Assembly (NCBI RefSeq): GCF_020216065.1
Contig: NZ_JAIWNA010000002.1
Coordinates: 1,211,145 to 1,275,144 of the forward strand
Direction of reading: 5' to 3'
Length of the DNA stretch: 64,000 bases
Origin: Nocardia rosealba
GTDB taxonomy: Bacteria; Actinomycetota; Actinomycetes; Mycobacteriales; Mycobacteriaceae
This document shows positions 55,517 through 64,000 of the stretch, one piece after another; the first letter of the stretch is position 1, and every line of letters begins with the position of its first letter. The notes under the pieces were generated by a model. That model worked only from the letters and a program-made list of their open reading frames with translations. It was not told where the DNA came from and made no database searches. A program made the translations under genes and the position numbers.

Positions 55517-56389
55517 CTACTCCTTCGTTCCCGCGATTTCGGCGATGCCGTTGCTCAGCACGACATCGGTCCCTCGCACCGTCTCGAACGCGTACGTGGT
55601 GACACCGTTGTCGGTGCCCGCATTCCAGATTCGCGTCTCGAGGTCGTCACCAGGGAAGACGAACTTGGAGAAACGCACGGCCAAGCGCTGCACCCGCGAA
55701 ACGTCGGAATCGGCGACTTCGGCGAGGACACCCCACCCGGCCATCGCCATCGTGCACAGACCGTGCGCGATGATGCCGGGCAGACCGGCGTCCTTGGCGA
55801 CTTCCTCGTCCAGGTGCAGCGGCACCGGGTCGCCCGAGGCGGGCGCGTACCGGAACGTCTGGTCGTGGTCCACGTGGTGGGCGATCTTCGCCTGCGGCGG
55901 GGACTGTTTGAGCTCGGTACACGGCTCGATCACCGGGATCGCCTCGCCGACTCTGTCGCCGGCGTCCACGCCGCGGAAGAAGCCGGACAGGTACTGCTCG
56001 TTGACGAGCTCACCGGTCACCTCGTCGGCGCAGGTGAGGTGGATGTAGACCAGCGAACCGGTGGACTTGGTCTCCCAGCCGATCACCCGCCCCCTCGAGA
56101 CCAGCTTGTCACCGGGCTTGATCGGGCGGTGGAAGTGGAAGTCCTGCTCGCCGTGGGTGATCCGGCCGAAGATGTCCATCGGCACCACGTCGACGGCCGG
56201 CGCCATCAGCGCGTCGAAGGCCGGGACGATGGCGAACACCGGCGAGCCCACGTCGCCGCGGCGATGCGCGGGGATCGGGTCGTTGGTCGCGGCCGCGTAC
56301 TCGGCCAGCCGCTCCCTGGTCACCTCGAACCGCTCTTCGTCCGACCACAGGTTCAGTCCGGCACGGTCGAACTCGAAGACGTCACCCAT
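55517..56389 (-). CDS. MaoC-type enoyl-CoA hydratase 2 (double hot-dog)
   Basis: A 290-aa (R)-specific hydratase of the MFE-2 type: an N-terminal degenerate hot-dog and a C-terminal catalytic one. The hydratase-2 motif reads RYAPASGDPVPLHLDEEVAKDAGLPGIIAHGLCTM, keeping the catalytic Asp and His; the usual Asn before Pro-Leu-His is Val-Pro. I start at ATG 56389 (MGDVFEF). It feeds the adjacent SDR, mirroring the domain partners of eukaryotic MFE-2. Confidence 0.92.
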   Translation of the reverse strand: MGDVFEFDRAGLNLWSDEERFEVTRERLAEYAAATNDPIPAHRRGDVGSPVFAIVPAFDALMAPAVDVVPMDIFGRITHGEQDFHFHRPIKPGDKLVSRGRVIGWETKSTGSLVYIHLTCADEVTGELVNEQYLSGFFRGVDAGDRVGEAIPVIEPCTELKQSPPQAKIAHHVDHDQTFRYAPASGDPVPLHLDEEVAKDAGLPGIIAHGLCTMAMAGWGVLAEVADSDVSRVQRLAVRFSKFVFPGDDLETRIWNAGTDNGVTTYAFETVRGTDVVLSNGIAEIAGTKE

Positions 56390-56391
56390 GA

Positions 56392-56826
56392 TCAGGCCCC
56401 GGCGGCGAGGGCGGCGAGCTTGTCCAGCGAGGTCTGCAGCTGCTTGGTGCCGTCCTTCTCGACCGCCTTGCCGAGCGCGCCCTTGATCAGCGAGCCCTCG
56501 AATTCCCCTGCGACCTGGACCTCGGTCTGGTCGCCGTCGGGGGTCAGGTCGAAGGAGAAGGTGGCCTTCACCCCGGCCATCCCGGTGCCCGTCATGACCA
56601 GCTTGGTCGGGGCGACCTCGCCGACGACCCATTCCATCTTGTTGGCCATGCCGAGCATGAAGATCTTGGCGGTCAGCGCCGCGCCTTCGGTCAGGGTGGC
56701 CGGCGGCTCGACCATCCAGCGCTCGTGGATGGTGAACCAGTCGCCCCAGGTGGACGGGTCGGTGATCACGCCCATCAGTTTCTCGGCGGGGGCGTTGAGG
56801 GTGGCGGTCTGCTCGATGTGACCCAT
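56392..56826 (-). CDS. SRPBCC-family lipid-binding protein
   Basis: A 144-aa START/Bet v1-like protein (polyketide-cyclase family). ATLNAPAEKLMGVITDPSTWGDWFTIHERW and VAGEFEGSLIKGALGKAVEKDGTKQLQTSLDKLAAL fit the fold, which holds hydrophobic ligands. It lies between the thiolase and hydratase genes, so it may bind the sterol or fatty substrate of the pathway. No catalytic residue can be assigned. Confidence 0.85.
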   Translation of the reverse strand: MGHIEQTATLNAPAEKLMGVITDPSTWGDWFTIHERWMVEPPATLTEGAALTAKIFMLGMANKMEWVVGEVAPTKLVMTGTGMAGVKATFSFDLTPDGDQTEVQVAGEFEGSLIKGALGKAVEKDGTKQLQTSLDKLAALAAGA

Positions 56827-56865
56827 GAGTGTTCTCCTGCGAATGGTGGTGTAGTGGAAGGCCGG

Positions 56866-58071
56866 TCAGCGGTCGGCGCGCTGGTACGCGGTGACGACGG
56901 CGGCGCCGCCCAAGCCGATGTTGTGCTGCAGGGCAGCGGTCACGTTGTCGACCTGACGGGCGTCGGCGGTGCCGCGCAGCTGCCAGGTGAGCTCGGCACA
57001 CTGCGCCAATCCGGTGGCGCCGAGCGGGTGCCCCTTCGAGATCAGGCCGCCGGAGGGGTTGACGACCCACTTGCCGCCGTAGGTGGTCTGGTTGTCGTCG
57101 AGCAACCGGCCGGCCTCGCCGGGGGCGCACAGGCCGAGGGCTTCATAGAGCAGCAGTTCGTTGGCCGAGAAGCAGTCGTGCAACTCGATGACCTGGAAGT
57201 CCTCGGCGCCGAGTCCGGCCTGCTTGTACACCTCGGCCGCGGCGGCGACATTCATGTCGTAGCCGATGATGTTCTTGGCCGTGCCGTCGAAGGTCGAGGC
57301 GAAGTCGGTGGTCATGGCCTGACCCACGATTTCGACCGCCTGGCCGGCGAGGTCGTGTTTGTTCACGAAATCTTCGCTCGCCAGGATCGCCGCGCCGGAA
57401 CCGTCGGAGGTCGGCGAGCATTGGAGCTTGGTGAGCGGGTCGTAGATCATTCGCGAATCGAGGATCTGGTCCATGGTGTATTCGTCACGGAATTGCGAAT
57501 ACGGGTTGTTCACCGAATGCTTGTGGTTCTTGTAACCGATTTTCGCGAAATGCTCGGCGGTGGTGCCGTATTCCTTCATGTGCTCCCGCCCTGCGGCGCC
57601 GAACATCCACGGCGCGGGCGGAAAGAGCACCTCGGAGATTTCGGCGAGGGCCTGCATGTGTTTGGCCATCGGCTGCTCGCGGTCGTCGAAGGTGGTGCCG
57701 AGCGAGCCGGGCTGCATCTTCTCGAAACCGAGCGCGAGCGTGCAGTCGGCCAGGCCGCCGCGAATCGCCTGCGCCGCCAGATACAAGGCGGTCGATCCGG
57801 TCGAGCAGTTGTTGTTCACGTTGACGACCGGAATTCCGGTCATTCCGAGTTCGTAGACAGCGCGCTGCCCGGAGGTGGACTCGCCGTACACATAGCCGAC
57901 GTAGGCCTGCTTCACCTCGGCATAGGAAATACCCGCATCGTTGAGGGCGTTGGTGCCCGATTCCCGTGCCATATCCGGGTAGTCCCAGATGCTGCCGTCT
58001 TCGTTGAATCGCCGACCCGGCTTCTCGAATTTCGTCATACCGACACCGACGACGAATACCCGTTGCGTCAC
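56866..58071 (-). CDS. ltp1: lipid-transfer/SCP2-type thiolase, Ltp1-like
   Basis: A 401-aa thiolase-fold enzyme. [17 protein letters not shown] starts the protein, [21 protein letters not shown] carries the catalytic Cys, [10 protein letters not shown] and [17 protein letters not shown] are the other thiolase blocks. The text closely matches my memory of M. tuberculosis Ltp1 (Rv2790c). GTG 58071 follows AGAGGACTGTCCT; the frame extends to 58110 without support. It performs the final thiolytic step of the operon and is divergent from the AraC gene 161 bp away. Confidence 0.93.
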   Translation of the reverse strand: MTQRVFVVGVGMTKFEKPGRRFNEDGSIWDYPDMARESGTNALNDAGISYAEVKQAYVGYVYGESTSGQRAVYELGMTGIPVVNVNNNCSTGSTALYLAAQAIRGGLADCTLALGFEKMQPGSLGTTFDDREQPMAKHMQALAEISEVLFPPAPWMFGAAGREHMKEYGTTAEHFAKIGYKNHKHSVNNPYSQFRDEYTMDQILDSRMIYDPLTKLQCSPTSDGSGAAILASEDFVNKHDLAGQAVEIVGQAMTTDFASTFDGTAKNIIGYDMNVAAAAEVYKQAGLGAEDFQVIELHDCFSANELLLYEALGLCAPGEAGRLLDDNQTTYGGKWVVNPSGGLISKGHPLGATGLAQCAELTWQLRGTADARQVDNVTAALQHNIGLGGAAVVTAYQRADR

Positions 58072-58232
58072 AGGACAGTCCTCTCGATAGATCAGCCGTG
58101 CGGCTGTCACCTATGACGCTATGAGTTCGGCTGCTGCCCGACGAGGACCGCAGCGGGCCGTTCGGGGGACCGAAACGATCATCGCCGCTGGGGTACCGTA
58201 CGAATCGCCTCGCCCGACGTCGAAGGAGCCAA

Positions 58233-59237
58233 GTGGCGCATACGATTCCGATGCGGTTCTTCCGGGCGACAGTCGAGTCGATGGTGAAACGCGGCCTCGA
58301 TGTGGAGCGCGCGCTGCGCGGAGCGGGACTCGACTGGCGGCTCTACGCCGAGGACCGTGCCCGGATGACACCGGAGCAGACGACCGGGGTGATCCGCGCC
58401 CTGTGGGAGCAAACCGACGACGAACTCCTGGGCCTCGGGCCCCGGCCGGTAGCGCGCGGCACCTTGCGACTGGCCGGACTCACCGTCATCCACACCCGGG
58501 ATCTGCGCGGTGCGCTGGGCCGCATGTTCGAACTGTCCGCCGTGACCACCGGCATCCGCTGGGCGTTGCGGGCCGACGACGCGGGCCGTGCCACGATCAG
58601 CATCGCCGATCCCGACGTGCGCCTCGATCCGTTCGTCGCATTCGCGATGACCGGTGGGGTGCACCGGTTCGCCGGTTGGCTGATCGGAGCGCCCATCGCG
58701 TTGCTTTCCGTGGATTTCCCGTTCGATGCCGAGCATCTGGCCGAGGAGTACACGACGATCTTCGGGGTCCGGCCCACCTTCCGCGCGTCGCGGTTGGCGA
58801 TGTCGTTCGACGCGGCGTTGCTGGCCATGCCGGTGGTGCGCGACGAAGCCGACCTCAAGCGGTTCCTCCGCGACTCCCCCGGTGTGCTGTTCTACGCGCA
58901 GGAGCAGGCCGCGACCACTACGGCGCGGGTGCGCGCGATCATGGAGCGCAACCAGAACGGTTCCTGGCTCGGCGCCGACGAGCTCGCCCGTCGCTTATCG
59001 ATCAGCGCGCCGCACCTGCGGCGGCTGCTGCGTTCCGAAGGCACCAGCCAGCGGCGAATCCAGGAGGAGATCCTTCGCGACCGCGCCGTCGAAGCGCTGG
59101 TCCACGGAGACGAGTCGATCGCCGACCTCGCCGCCCGCCTGGGCTATTCGGAGGCCAGTGCCTTTCGCCGGGCGTTTCACCGGTGGACCGGTAGCGCGCC
59201 GAGCGACTACCGCTCCACCCGAATCAGGAAGCCGTGA
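58233..59237 (+). CDS. AraC-family regulator with arabinose-binding-type domain
   Basis: A 334-aa activator with an N-terminal arabinose-binding-like domain (about 1-190) and a C-terminal HTH (ADELARRLSISAPHLRRLLRSEGTSQRRIQEEILRDRAVEAL, then IADLAARLGYSEASAFRRAFHRWTGSAPSDYR). GTG 58233 follows GAAGGAGCCAA. It is divergent from the ltp1 operon and is followed after 4 bp by the first 2OG-oxygenase-like gene, so it could control both sides. Confidence 0.92.
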   Translation: MAHTIPMRFFRATVESMVKRGLDVERALRGAGLDWRLYAEDRARMTPEQTTGVIRALWEQTDDELLGLGPRPVARGTLRLAGLTVIHTRDLRGALGRMFELSAVTTGIRWALRADDAGRATISIADPDVRLDPFVAFAMTGGVHRFAGWLIGAPIALLSVDFPFDAEHLAEEYTTIFGVRPTFRASRLAMSFDAALLAMPVVRDEADLKRFLRDSPGVLFYAQEQAATTTARVRAIMERNQNGSWLGADELARRLSISAPHLRRLLRSEGTSQRRIQEEILRDRAVEALVHGDESIADLAARLGYSEASAFRRAFHRWTGSAPSDYRSTRIRKP

Positions 59238-59241
59238 CCGT

Positions 59242-60453
59242 ATGACGCACACCGAGACGGAAGCCCGCTTGGACGACACGGGCAACGTCTTGATCGCACC
59301 GACGAGATTGCGCGACACCGCGATCACGGACTTCTTCGGATCCACGATCACCCCGGCGGATCTTGCCGCCGGATCGGCGGATCTCACACAGAAGACCGTC
59401 TACCTGTGTGGCGATATCGCAGCGATCGATGAGCATCGGTTACGTTCGGCCGCACGGGTTTTCCTCGTCCGAAAGCTGTCACACGGCTACCGCGATCACG
59501 AACTGCCGGCTCTCATCGACCTCGGTCGTGTCCCGGTTCGTGTGCATCGCGTCGGCGTGTACTACCGCCGCTTCTTCGCCCTCGAAGACAACCACTTCGG
59601 ACGGATCAGCGCCGAGCACACTTTCCAGTCCCTGACCGAGTCCACCAAACCGGGTTCGGCCCACCGCAGCGGTATCTACCTGACACCTGTCACGCGAAGA
59701 GGTGACGAACTGCATTTCCGCCTGCTGCGCTGCTCGACGAATCTCTCGGGGCCGACCGAGGGCTTCGGCGCGACCGACACGAGCATCGTCGACGCCCTGA
59801 ACAACGAGGCCGCCACCGTGTTCCGTGGCCACGCGCCGCTCAATCACGTTCTGGCCCAGATCTATCACAACACCCCGGCCACGGCCGGGCGCAAACAGGC
59901 CAAGGCCAAGATCTCGGCTCATGCCGACAAGACCAAGGACATGCCAGTCGGCGGCACCATGGCCTTCTGCACCTTCTACGACGGGCTCGACATGCTGGGA
60001 CCCATGGCCGCCGACCCCTTCGACTACGGCGTGCGGAATACCAGCGGCCTGACCGAACTTCGCTTCCGCCTGAAGGATTCGGCCGACGCACGCGACGGGG
60101 TCCCCGTACGATTCGATCTGACCCTGTATCCGGGTTCCGTGTTCTTCATGCCGTTGTCGACCAACCGCCTCTACACCCACGAGATCCGCCCCCCGGCGCC
60201 GGACGTCGGGTCGCTGCCGACCCGTCTGGGCTACGTGGTGCGCTGCTCGAGCGCCGAAGCCGTGCACAAGGACGGCCAGACCTTCCTGAAGCGAGCCGAC
60301 GGCTTGGTGAAGCTGGATCCGCCGACCGCCGAGGGTGTCGACGAATTGCGCGGACTCTACGCCCAAGAGAACAGGACCACGTCCTTCATCGACTACGGCG
60401 ACCGGTTCCGTTTCAGCATGAACACCGGAGACTACGATGCTCCCCGAGTCTGA
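59242..60453 (+). CDS. 2OG-Fe(II) oxygenase-like protein A
   Basis: A 403-aa protein. Residues 195-390 look like a double-stranded beta-helix dioxygenase: H227-x-D229 (SAHADK), H313 (NRLYTHEI) as the iron triad and R334 (LGYVVR) a candidate 2-oxoglutarate Arg. The same layout, including LGxxxR and ENxxTxF, recurs in the next gene, so the two are paralogues. An N-terminal 190-residue region (GDIAAID, VHRVGVYYRRFF) is unrecognised. It overlaps gene B by 17 bp. Substrate unknown; the family oxidises proteins, nucleic acids or lipids. Confidence 0.7.
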   Translation: MTHTETEARLDDTGNVLIAPTRLRDTAITDFFGSTITPADLAAGSADLTQKTVYLCGDIAAIDEHRLRSAARVFLVRKLSHGYRDHELPALIDLGRVPVRVHRVGVYYRRFFALEDNHFGRISAEHTFQSLTESTKPGSAHRSGIYLTPVTRRGDELHFRLLRCSTNLSGPTEGFGATDTSIVDALNNEAATVFRGHAPLNHVLAQIYHNTPATAGRKQAKAKISAHADKTKDMPVGGTMAFCTFYDGLDMLGPMAADPFDYGVRNTSGLTELRFRLKDSADARDGVPVRFDLTLYPGSVFFMPLSTNRLYTHEIRPPAPDVGSLPTRLGYVVRCSSAEAVHKDGQTFLKRADGLVKLDPPTAEGVDELRGLYAQENRTTSFIDYGDRFRFSMNTGDYDAPRV

Positions 60454-61201
60454 CATCTCCGACGAAATAGCCTCGTATGCTTTGCCGTTCGAGCGCAACC
60501 TCTTCACGGAGCTTTCCGGTTCGGCTCTCCTGGAGGAAATGGGAAACGGCCGGCGCGGCGCGACTCTCACCGACCCCGATACGGCGGGTCGCGTGCCGCT
60601 CGTCCGAACCACCACTCGCTATACCCACCCGACACAGTGCATCCAACCGGTGCATCACCGCCTGGCACAGCAGATCCGAGCCCGCGCGGGACTGGCGGTC
60701 GGCTTCGACAACGCGCTCATCGAGAGCTACACGAACGCCTACGCCACGATGGGCAGCCATTCCGACCAAGCTCTCGACCTCGCCGATCAGTCCTTCGTCG
60801 CCGTCTTCTCCTGCTATCGCCACCCCGAGGCACCACCGAGGACGCTGATCTTCGAAAGGAAGGGGACCGCTGAGAAGTTCGCGATCCCCCTTGCCCACCA
60901 CAGCGTCGTCGTGTTCTCCGTCGCCGCGAATCGGCGGTTCAAGCACAAGATCGTGCTCGAGCCGTCCGCGCGGTCGGTCGAAAACGACTGGCTCGGCGTG
61001 ACTTTCCGCAAGTCGAAGACCTTCGTCCAGTTCCGTGAGGGTCGGCCGTACCTGCCGCAGGGCGCACGTCTCACCTCGGCCGACGACGATCAGCGACGAG
61101 AGTTCTACCGCCTGCGACGACGTGAGAACAACGAAACAGACTTCGTCTACCCGCCGCTGACCTACACCGTCAGCGAAAGCGACCTGATCCCACCGGCCTG
61201 A
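60437..61201 (+). CDS. 2OG-Fe(II) oxygenase-like protein B (AlkB-like)
   Basis: A 254-aa single-domain protein. H108-x-D110 (GSHSDQALDL), H170 (NRRFKHKI) and R191 (LGVTFR) form a plausible Fe(II)/2-oxoglutarate site; YTNAYATMGSHSD with LAHHSVVVFS recalls AlkB-type cores. It lacks the N-terminal domain of protein A but shares its C-terminal blocks. Its start overlaps gene A by 17 bp, so expression is coupled. The two may form a heteromer with one regulatory or catalytic partner. Substrate unknown. Confidence 0.72.
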   Translation: MLPESDISDEIASYALPFERNLFTELSGSALLEEMGNGRRGATLTDPDTAGRVPLVRTTTRYTHPTQCIQPVHHRLAQQIRARAGLAVGFDNALIESYTNAYATMGSHSDQALDLADQSFVAVFSCYRHPEAPPRTLIFERKGTAEKFAIPLAHHSVVVFSVAANRRFKHKIVLEPSARSVENDWLGVTFRKSKTFVQFREGRPYLPQGARLTSADDDQRREFYRLRRRENNETDFVYPPLTYTVSESDLIPPA

Positions 61202-61209
61202 GGATCAGC

Positions 61210-61230
61210 CACCCGACTGCTCGCCGGGTG
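61210..61230. terminator. short hairpin between convergent genes
   Basis: CACCCG and CGGGTG form a 6-bp stem with a 9-base loop between the oxygenase operon and the convergent monooxygenase gene. Weak call. Confidence 0.3.
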
Positions 61231-61237
61231 TGCCAGG

Positions 61238-63064
61238 TCAGCTCAGGTGGTGCACCTCCTGCTTTCCGTAGACCGGGGTCGGCACCCCTTCGAACCGGGC
61301 CTTCAGCTGCAAGGCAAGGTACAGCGAATAGTGGCGGGATTGGTGCAGGTTGCCGCCGTGGAACCACAGGCCGGGCTGCTGGGTCGGCTTCCACATATTG
61401 CGCAGCTCGCCTTCCCAGGGGCCCGGGTCTTTGGTGGTGCCCGAGCCGTATCCCCAGCATTTGCCCACCGCGTCGGCCACGTCCTGGCCGATGAGGTCGG
61501 CCGCCCAGCCGTTCATCGACCCGTAGCCGGTCGCGTAGACGACGAGATCGGCGGGTAGTTCGGTGCCGTCGGACAGGATCACGCTGTCCTCGGTGAGTTC
61601 GCGGACCTGCCCGTGCGCCAAGCGGATGTCGCCGTTGGCGACGAGTTCGGCGGCGCCCACATCGATGTAGTAGCCCGAACCTCGGCGCAGGTATTTCATG
61701 AACAATCCGGAGCCGTCGTCGCCCCAGTCGAGTTCGAATCCGGCGCGTTCCAGGCGTGCGTAGAAGTCGGCGTCGCGCTCGCGGATCGCGTCGTAGACCG
61801 GGATCTGGAATTCGGGCATGATCCGGTACGGCAGCGACGCGAAGGTGAGATCGGCTTTCTGCGTGGTCATTCCGGCAGCAAGGGCGCGCTCGGAGTACAG
61901 GTCACCGAGGCCGAGTTCCATCAGCGAATCCGACTTCACGATGTGGGTGGACGACCGCTGCACCATGGTGACCTCGGCACCCGCCTCCCACAGGGCACCG
62001 CAGATGTCGTGGGCGGAGTTGTTGGCCCCGATCACCACGGCACGTTTGCCCGCGTAACGGTCAGGCCCGGGGTGCCGGCTGGAGTGGTGCTGGTCGCCCC
62101 GAAAGCGGTCCATCCCAGGGAAATCCGGGATGTTCGGTTTGCCCGACATGCCGGTCGCGAGCACCAGGTGGTGCGGGCGCAAGACGAGCGGATCACCGTC
62201 GCGTTCCACCTCCACCACCCAGGTTTCGCCGGCCTCGTCGTAGCGTGCCGAGGTGCAGGTGGTCTTGGACCAGTACGGCACCTCCATCACCTTGGTGTAC
62301 ATCTCGAGCCAGTCGCCGATCTTGTCCTTCGGCGCGAACACCGGCCAGTTGTCGGGAAACGGCAGATACGGCAGGTGGTCGTACCAGACCGGATCGTGCA
62401 GACACAGCGACTTGTACCGCTTGCGCCACTGGTCACCGGGGCGGTCGTGCTTGTCGACGACGAGGGCGGGCACGCCGAGCTGGCGCAGCCGCGCACCGAG
62501 GGCGATACCACCCTGTCCCCCACCGACGACGAGCACGAACGGCTGTCGCGTGTAGCCGAGTTCGTGCTGTTCGCGTTCGCGTTGCTCGGACCAGGTCACC
62601 CGGGCGCGGTCGGCACCGTGACGCACGCCCCTCGGCCGCCGTGGGCCTTTGCTCTCCTCGAAGCCCTTCAACTCCTGCAGGGTGGTGAGCAGGGTCCACG
62701 CGCCCTCGTCGGTGAGCCGCAGGTGCCCGACACCGCGTCCGGCCCCGGTCTCGAAACCGATCCACGCGCTGATCACCCCGTCGGCCTCGGTCGGCGTCTC
62801 GGTGGTGTGGAAACCGGACGGGTCGGTGTCGGCTAGCTGGGCTGCCAGCATGTCGGCGACGCCCGCCCGGCCCTCGACGGTCTTGATGTTCCAGGTGAAC
62901 GCGATCAGGTCGCGCCAGAAGCTGTCGGTGGCGAACATGCCCGCCGCGGTGTCGACATCGCGCGCGGACAAGGCCGCCTCGAACGCCGTCAGCCAGGCGT
63001 CCACCCGCTGCTGGGGTCCGGCTACGTCCGATCCGTCGACGACGGGATCGAGTGTCTGGGTCAT
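61238..63064 (-). CDS. NTF2-like/flavin-monooxygenase fusion (FMO/BVMO type)
   Basis: A 608-aa flavoprotein. Residues about 20-130 are an NTF2/SnoaL-like domain; the rest is a flavin-dependent monooxygenase. FAD motif VVGGGQGGIALGARL, NADPH motif VVIGANNSAHDICGALW and a Baeyer-Villiger-like FRGDQHHSSRH between them. ATG 63064 has GGAGGAGG upstream; the longer frame is not credible. It is divergent from a GAF-domain regulator across 96 bp. It likely hydroxylates or Baeyer-Villiger-oxidises an organic substrate. Confidence 0.92.
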   Translation of the reverse strand: MTQTLDPVVDGSDVAGPQQRVDAWLTAFEAALSARDVDTAAGMFATDSFWRDLIAFTWNIKTVEGRAGVADMLAAQLADTDPSGFHTTETPTEADGVISAWIGFETGAGRGVGHLRLTDEGAWTLLTTLQELKGFEESKGPRRPRGVRHGADRARVTWSEQREREQHELGYTRQPFVLVVGGGQGGIALGARLRQLGVPALVVDKHDRPGDQWRKRYKSLCLHDPVWYDHLPYLPFPDNWPVFAPKDKIGDWLEMYTKVMEVPYWSKTTCTSARYDEAGETWVVEVERDGDPLVLRPHHLVLATGMSGKPNIPDFPGMDRFRGDQHHSSRHPGPDRYAGKRAVVIGANNSAHDICGALWEAGAEVTMVQRSSTHIVKSDSLMELGLGDLYSERALAAGMTTQKADLTFASLPYRIMPEFQIPVYDAIRERDADFYARLERAGFELDWGDDGSGLFMKYLRRGSGYYIDVGAAELVANGDIRLAHGQVRELTEDSVILSDGTELPADLVVYATGYGSMNGWAADLIGQDVADAVGKCWGYGSGTTKDPGPWEGELRNMWKPTQQPGLWFHGGNLHQSRHYSLYLALQLKARFEGVPTPVYGKQEVHHLS

Positions 63065-63124
63065 CGAATCCTCCTCCACAATCTGTGACATGAAGCACAC
63101 GTCATGCGGGAGGGGTGGCACAAT

Positions 63125-63144
63125 CGTTGCAGCGCGTTGCAGCG
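63125..63144. promoter_or_regulatory. tandem 10-bp repeat in FMO/GAF promoter
   Basis: CGTTGCAGCG is repeated twice head to tail (63125-63134, 63135-63144) in the 96-bp spacer between the monooxygenase gene and the GAF-regulator start at 63161. A one-turn period suggests binding sites for a regulator. Confidence 0.45.
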
Positions 63145-63160
63145 CTGACAGACGGCACCG

Positions 63161-64000
63161 ATGAAGGGCGCAGGCGTGGGCGATTTCGGCGCGTTCGTAC
63201 CCGGCACCGACCTCTCCGGGTACGCGCGTGAGCTGATCCGCATGCACGACGCCGTGATCGCCGGTGGGCGTTCGCCGCTGCGACCTCGCCCCCTCGTCGC
63301 CCGGTCGTGGTCGCGGGTGCTGGCGGCGGGGCTGGTGCCCGACCAGCCGAGGGCTCGCTCGGTGCTGGCCGTCGACGATGTCGAACGCAGGCGCCGCGAA
63401 TCCTCGCTCACCGCGGTGATCGACGACCTCACGCAGGCACTGTCCGATCTCACCGACACCGCTTCTCAGCTGATGCTGGTGGTCGCCGACGCCGAGGGCG
63501 TGATCCTGTGGCGACACGGTTCGGCGAAGGTGCGCCACCGGGCCGACACCCTGGGATTCCGCGAGGGCGCGCGCTGGACCGAGGACGCGGTCGGCACCAA
63601 CGCGATCGGCACCGCGCTGGCCGAGGCCAATCCGGTCCAGTTGTTCTCCGGTGAGCACTTCGAGCAGTTCCAGCACCCCTGGTTCTGCACGGCGGCCCCG
63701 ATCCACGACCCGCGCACCGGTACCCTGCTCGGAATCGTCGACATCAGTGGTCCCGCGCTGGCCCTGCATCCGGCGGTCACCGCGCTGGTGAGTACCGGCG
63801 TGCGGCTCGCCGAAGCGCAACTGTGGCGTCATCACGAGACCCGGCTCGACCGGCTGCGTTCGGCGGCGGGCCCCGCCCTGGCCGGGTTGTCCGGACCCGC
63901 CTTGGTCGTCGACGACAACGGCTGGGTGGCCCAGGCCGTCGGTGTCGGCGCCACGCACCGGGTGGCCGTGCCGAGACCCGACCGCCCGATCACCGTCCCC
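63161..64000 (+). CDS. GAF-domain transcriptional regulator, 3' end outside window
   Basis: Open from ATG 63161 to the last base with no stop, 280 codons so far. It begins MKGAGVGDFGAFVPG, then RPLVARSWSRVLAAGL, a signature of GAF-containing regulators related to AcoR-type activators, then a GAF domain (about residues 75-200; GARWTEDAVGTNAIGTAL and HPWFCTAAPIHDP). A Fis-type HTH is expected beyond the window. It is divergent from the FMO gene, its presumed target. Confidence 0.85.
   Translation, partial: MKGAGVGDFGAFVPGTDLSGYARELIRMHDAVIAGGRSPLRPRPLVARSWSRVLAAGLVPDQPRARSVLAVDDVERRRRESSLTAVIDDLTQALSDLTDTASQLMLVVADAEGVILWRHGSAKVRHRADTLGFREGARWTEDAVGTNAIGTALAEANPVQLFSGEHFEQFQHPWFCTAAPIHDPRTGTLLGIVDISGPALALHPAVTALVSTGVRLAEAQLWRHHETRLDRLRSAAGPALAGLSGPALVVDDNGWVAQAVGVGATHRVAVPRPDRPITVP

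Noticed and set aside
63116..63131. TGGCAC-N5-TTGCA, a match to a sigma-54 (-24/-12) promoter upstream of the GAF regulator
   Set aside because: Actinobacteria of this type lack RpoN, and the match overlaps the CGTTGCAGCG repeats, which explain the sequence better.
61238..63958. 906-aa reading of the monooxygenase
   Set aside because: The N-terminal 298 residues are antisense to the GAF regulator and read as low-complexity shadow; GGAGGAGG supports ATG 63064.

Overview
The window comes from a GC-rich mycolic-acid actinobacterium, most likely Nocardia or a close Rhodococcus/Mycobacterium relative. The reasons are the strong G/C third-position bias, frequent GTG starts, a CYP144-type P450, an Rv1627c/Rv1628c-like thiolase/DUF35 pair, an Ltp1-like thiolase, a fused two-domain FadE, F420-type LLM enzymes, DUF5994 and DUF2637 proteins, and many TetR regulators. 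No rRNA, tRNA, CRISPR array, IS element or prophage was seen. It reads as chromosomal accessory-metabolism territory.

Layout. 0-4 kb: MmyB-type regulator divergent from an SDR; CYP144-like P450 divergent from a TetR gene with no canonical start. 4.1-6.7 kb: a secreted 93-aa protein with a canonical LDL-receptor class A module, then an ECF41/SigJ-type sigma factor and an NDH-2-like flavoprotein. 6.7-13.6 kb: BBE-type oxidase and cupin divergent from a large LuxR ATPase, then DUF4242, OsmC and a degenerate M28-like protein. 13.7-17.2 kb: two DUF5994 genes, a TetR gene and a fatty-acid desaturase sharing operator-like sequences. 17.1-24.1 kb: FadE fusion, enoyl-CoA hydratase, LLM oxidoreductase, TetR with duplicated operators, APH-like kinase and CrtC-like protein. 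24.2-33.7 kb: TetR/LVIVD protein/DUF305 operon, XRE regulator, secreted hydrolase, GH3 glucosidase and MFS pump. 33.7-36.2 kb: an EF-G-derived pseudo-GTPase and a KstR-type box in front of the DUF35/thiolase pair. 36.3-40.1 kb: four translationally coupled membrane/lipoprotein genes with possible copper or redox roles. 40.1-53.3 kb: TetR-controlled flavoenzymes, a CrtC-like/MpaB-like/hydrolase group, AraC, an EmrB-type exporter with its TetR, and small membrane or secreted proteins. 53.3-58.1 kb: an operon with all four beta-oxidation activities ending at an Ltp1-like thiolase. 58.2-61.2 kb: AraC followed by two tandem, diverged 2OG-Fe(II)-oxygenase-like paralogues. 61.2-64 kb: an NTF2-FMO fusion monooxygenase divergent from a GAF regulator cut by the window end.

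The genes mostly serve lipid, sterol and aromatic catabolism (ACADs, hydratases, thiolases, P450, FMO, LLM enzymes), each small block with its own regulator. The most unusual items are the LDLa-domain protein (4135-4416), the paired 2OG oxygenases (59242-61201), the coupled membrane/cupredoxin cluster (36311-40051), the pseudo-EF-G (33672-34412) and the TetR gene that seems to start at ATC (3467). Functions are inferred from recognised motifs and remembered families only; no database search was possible.
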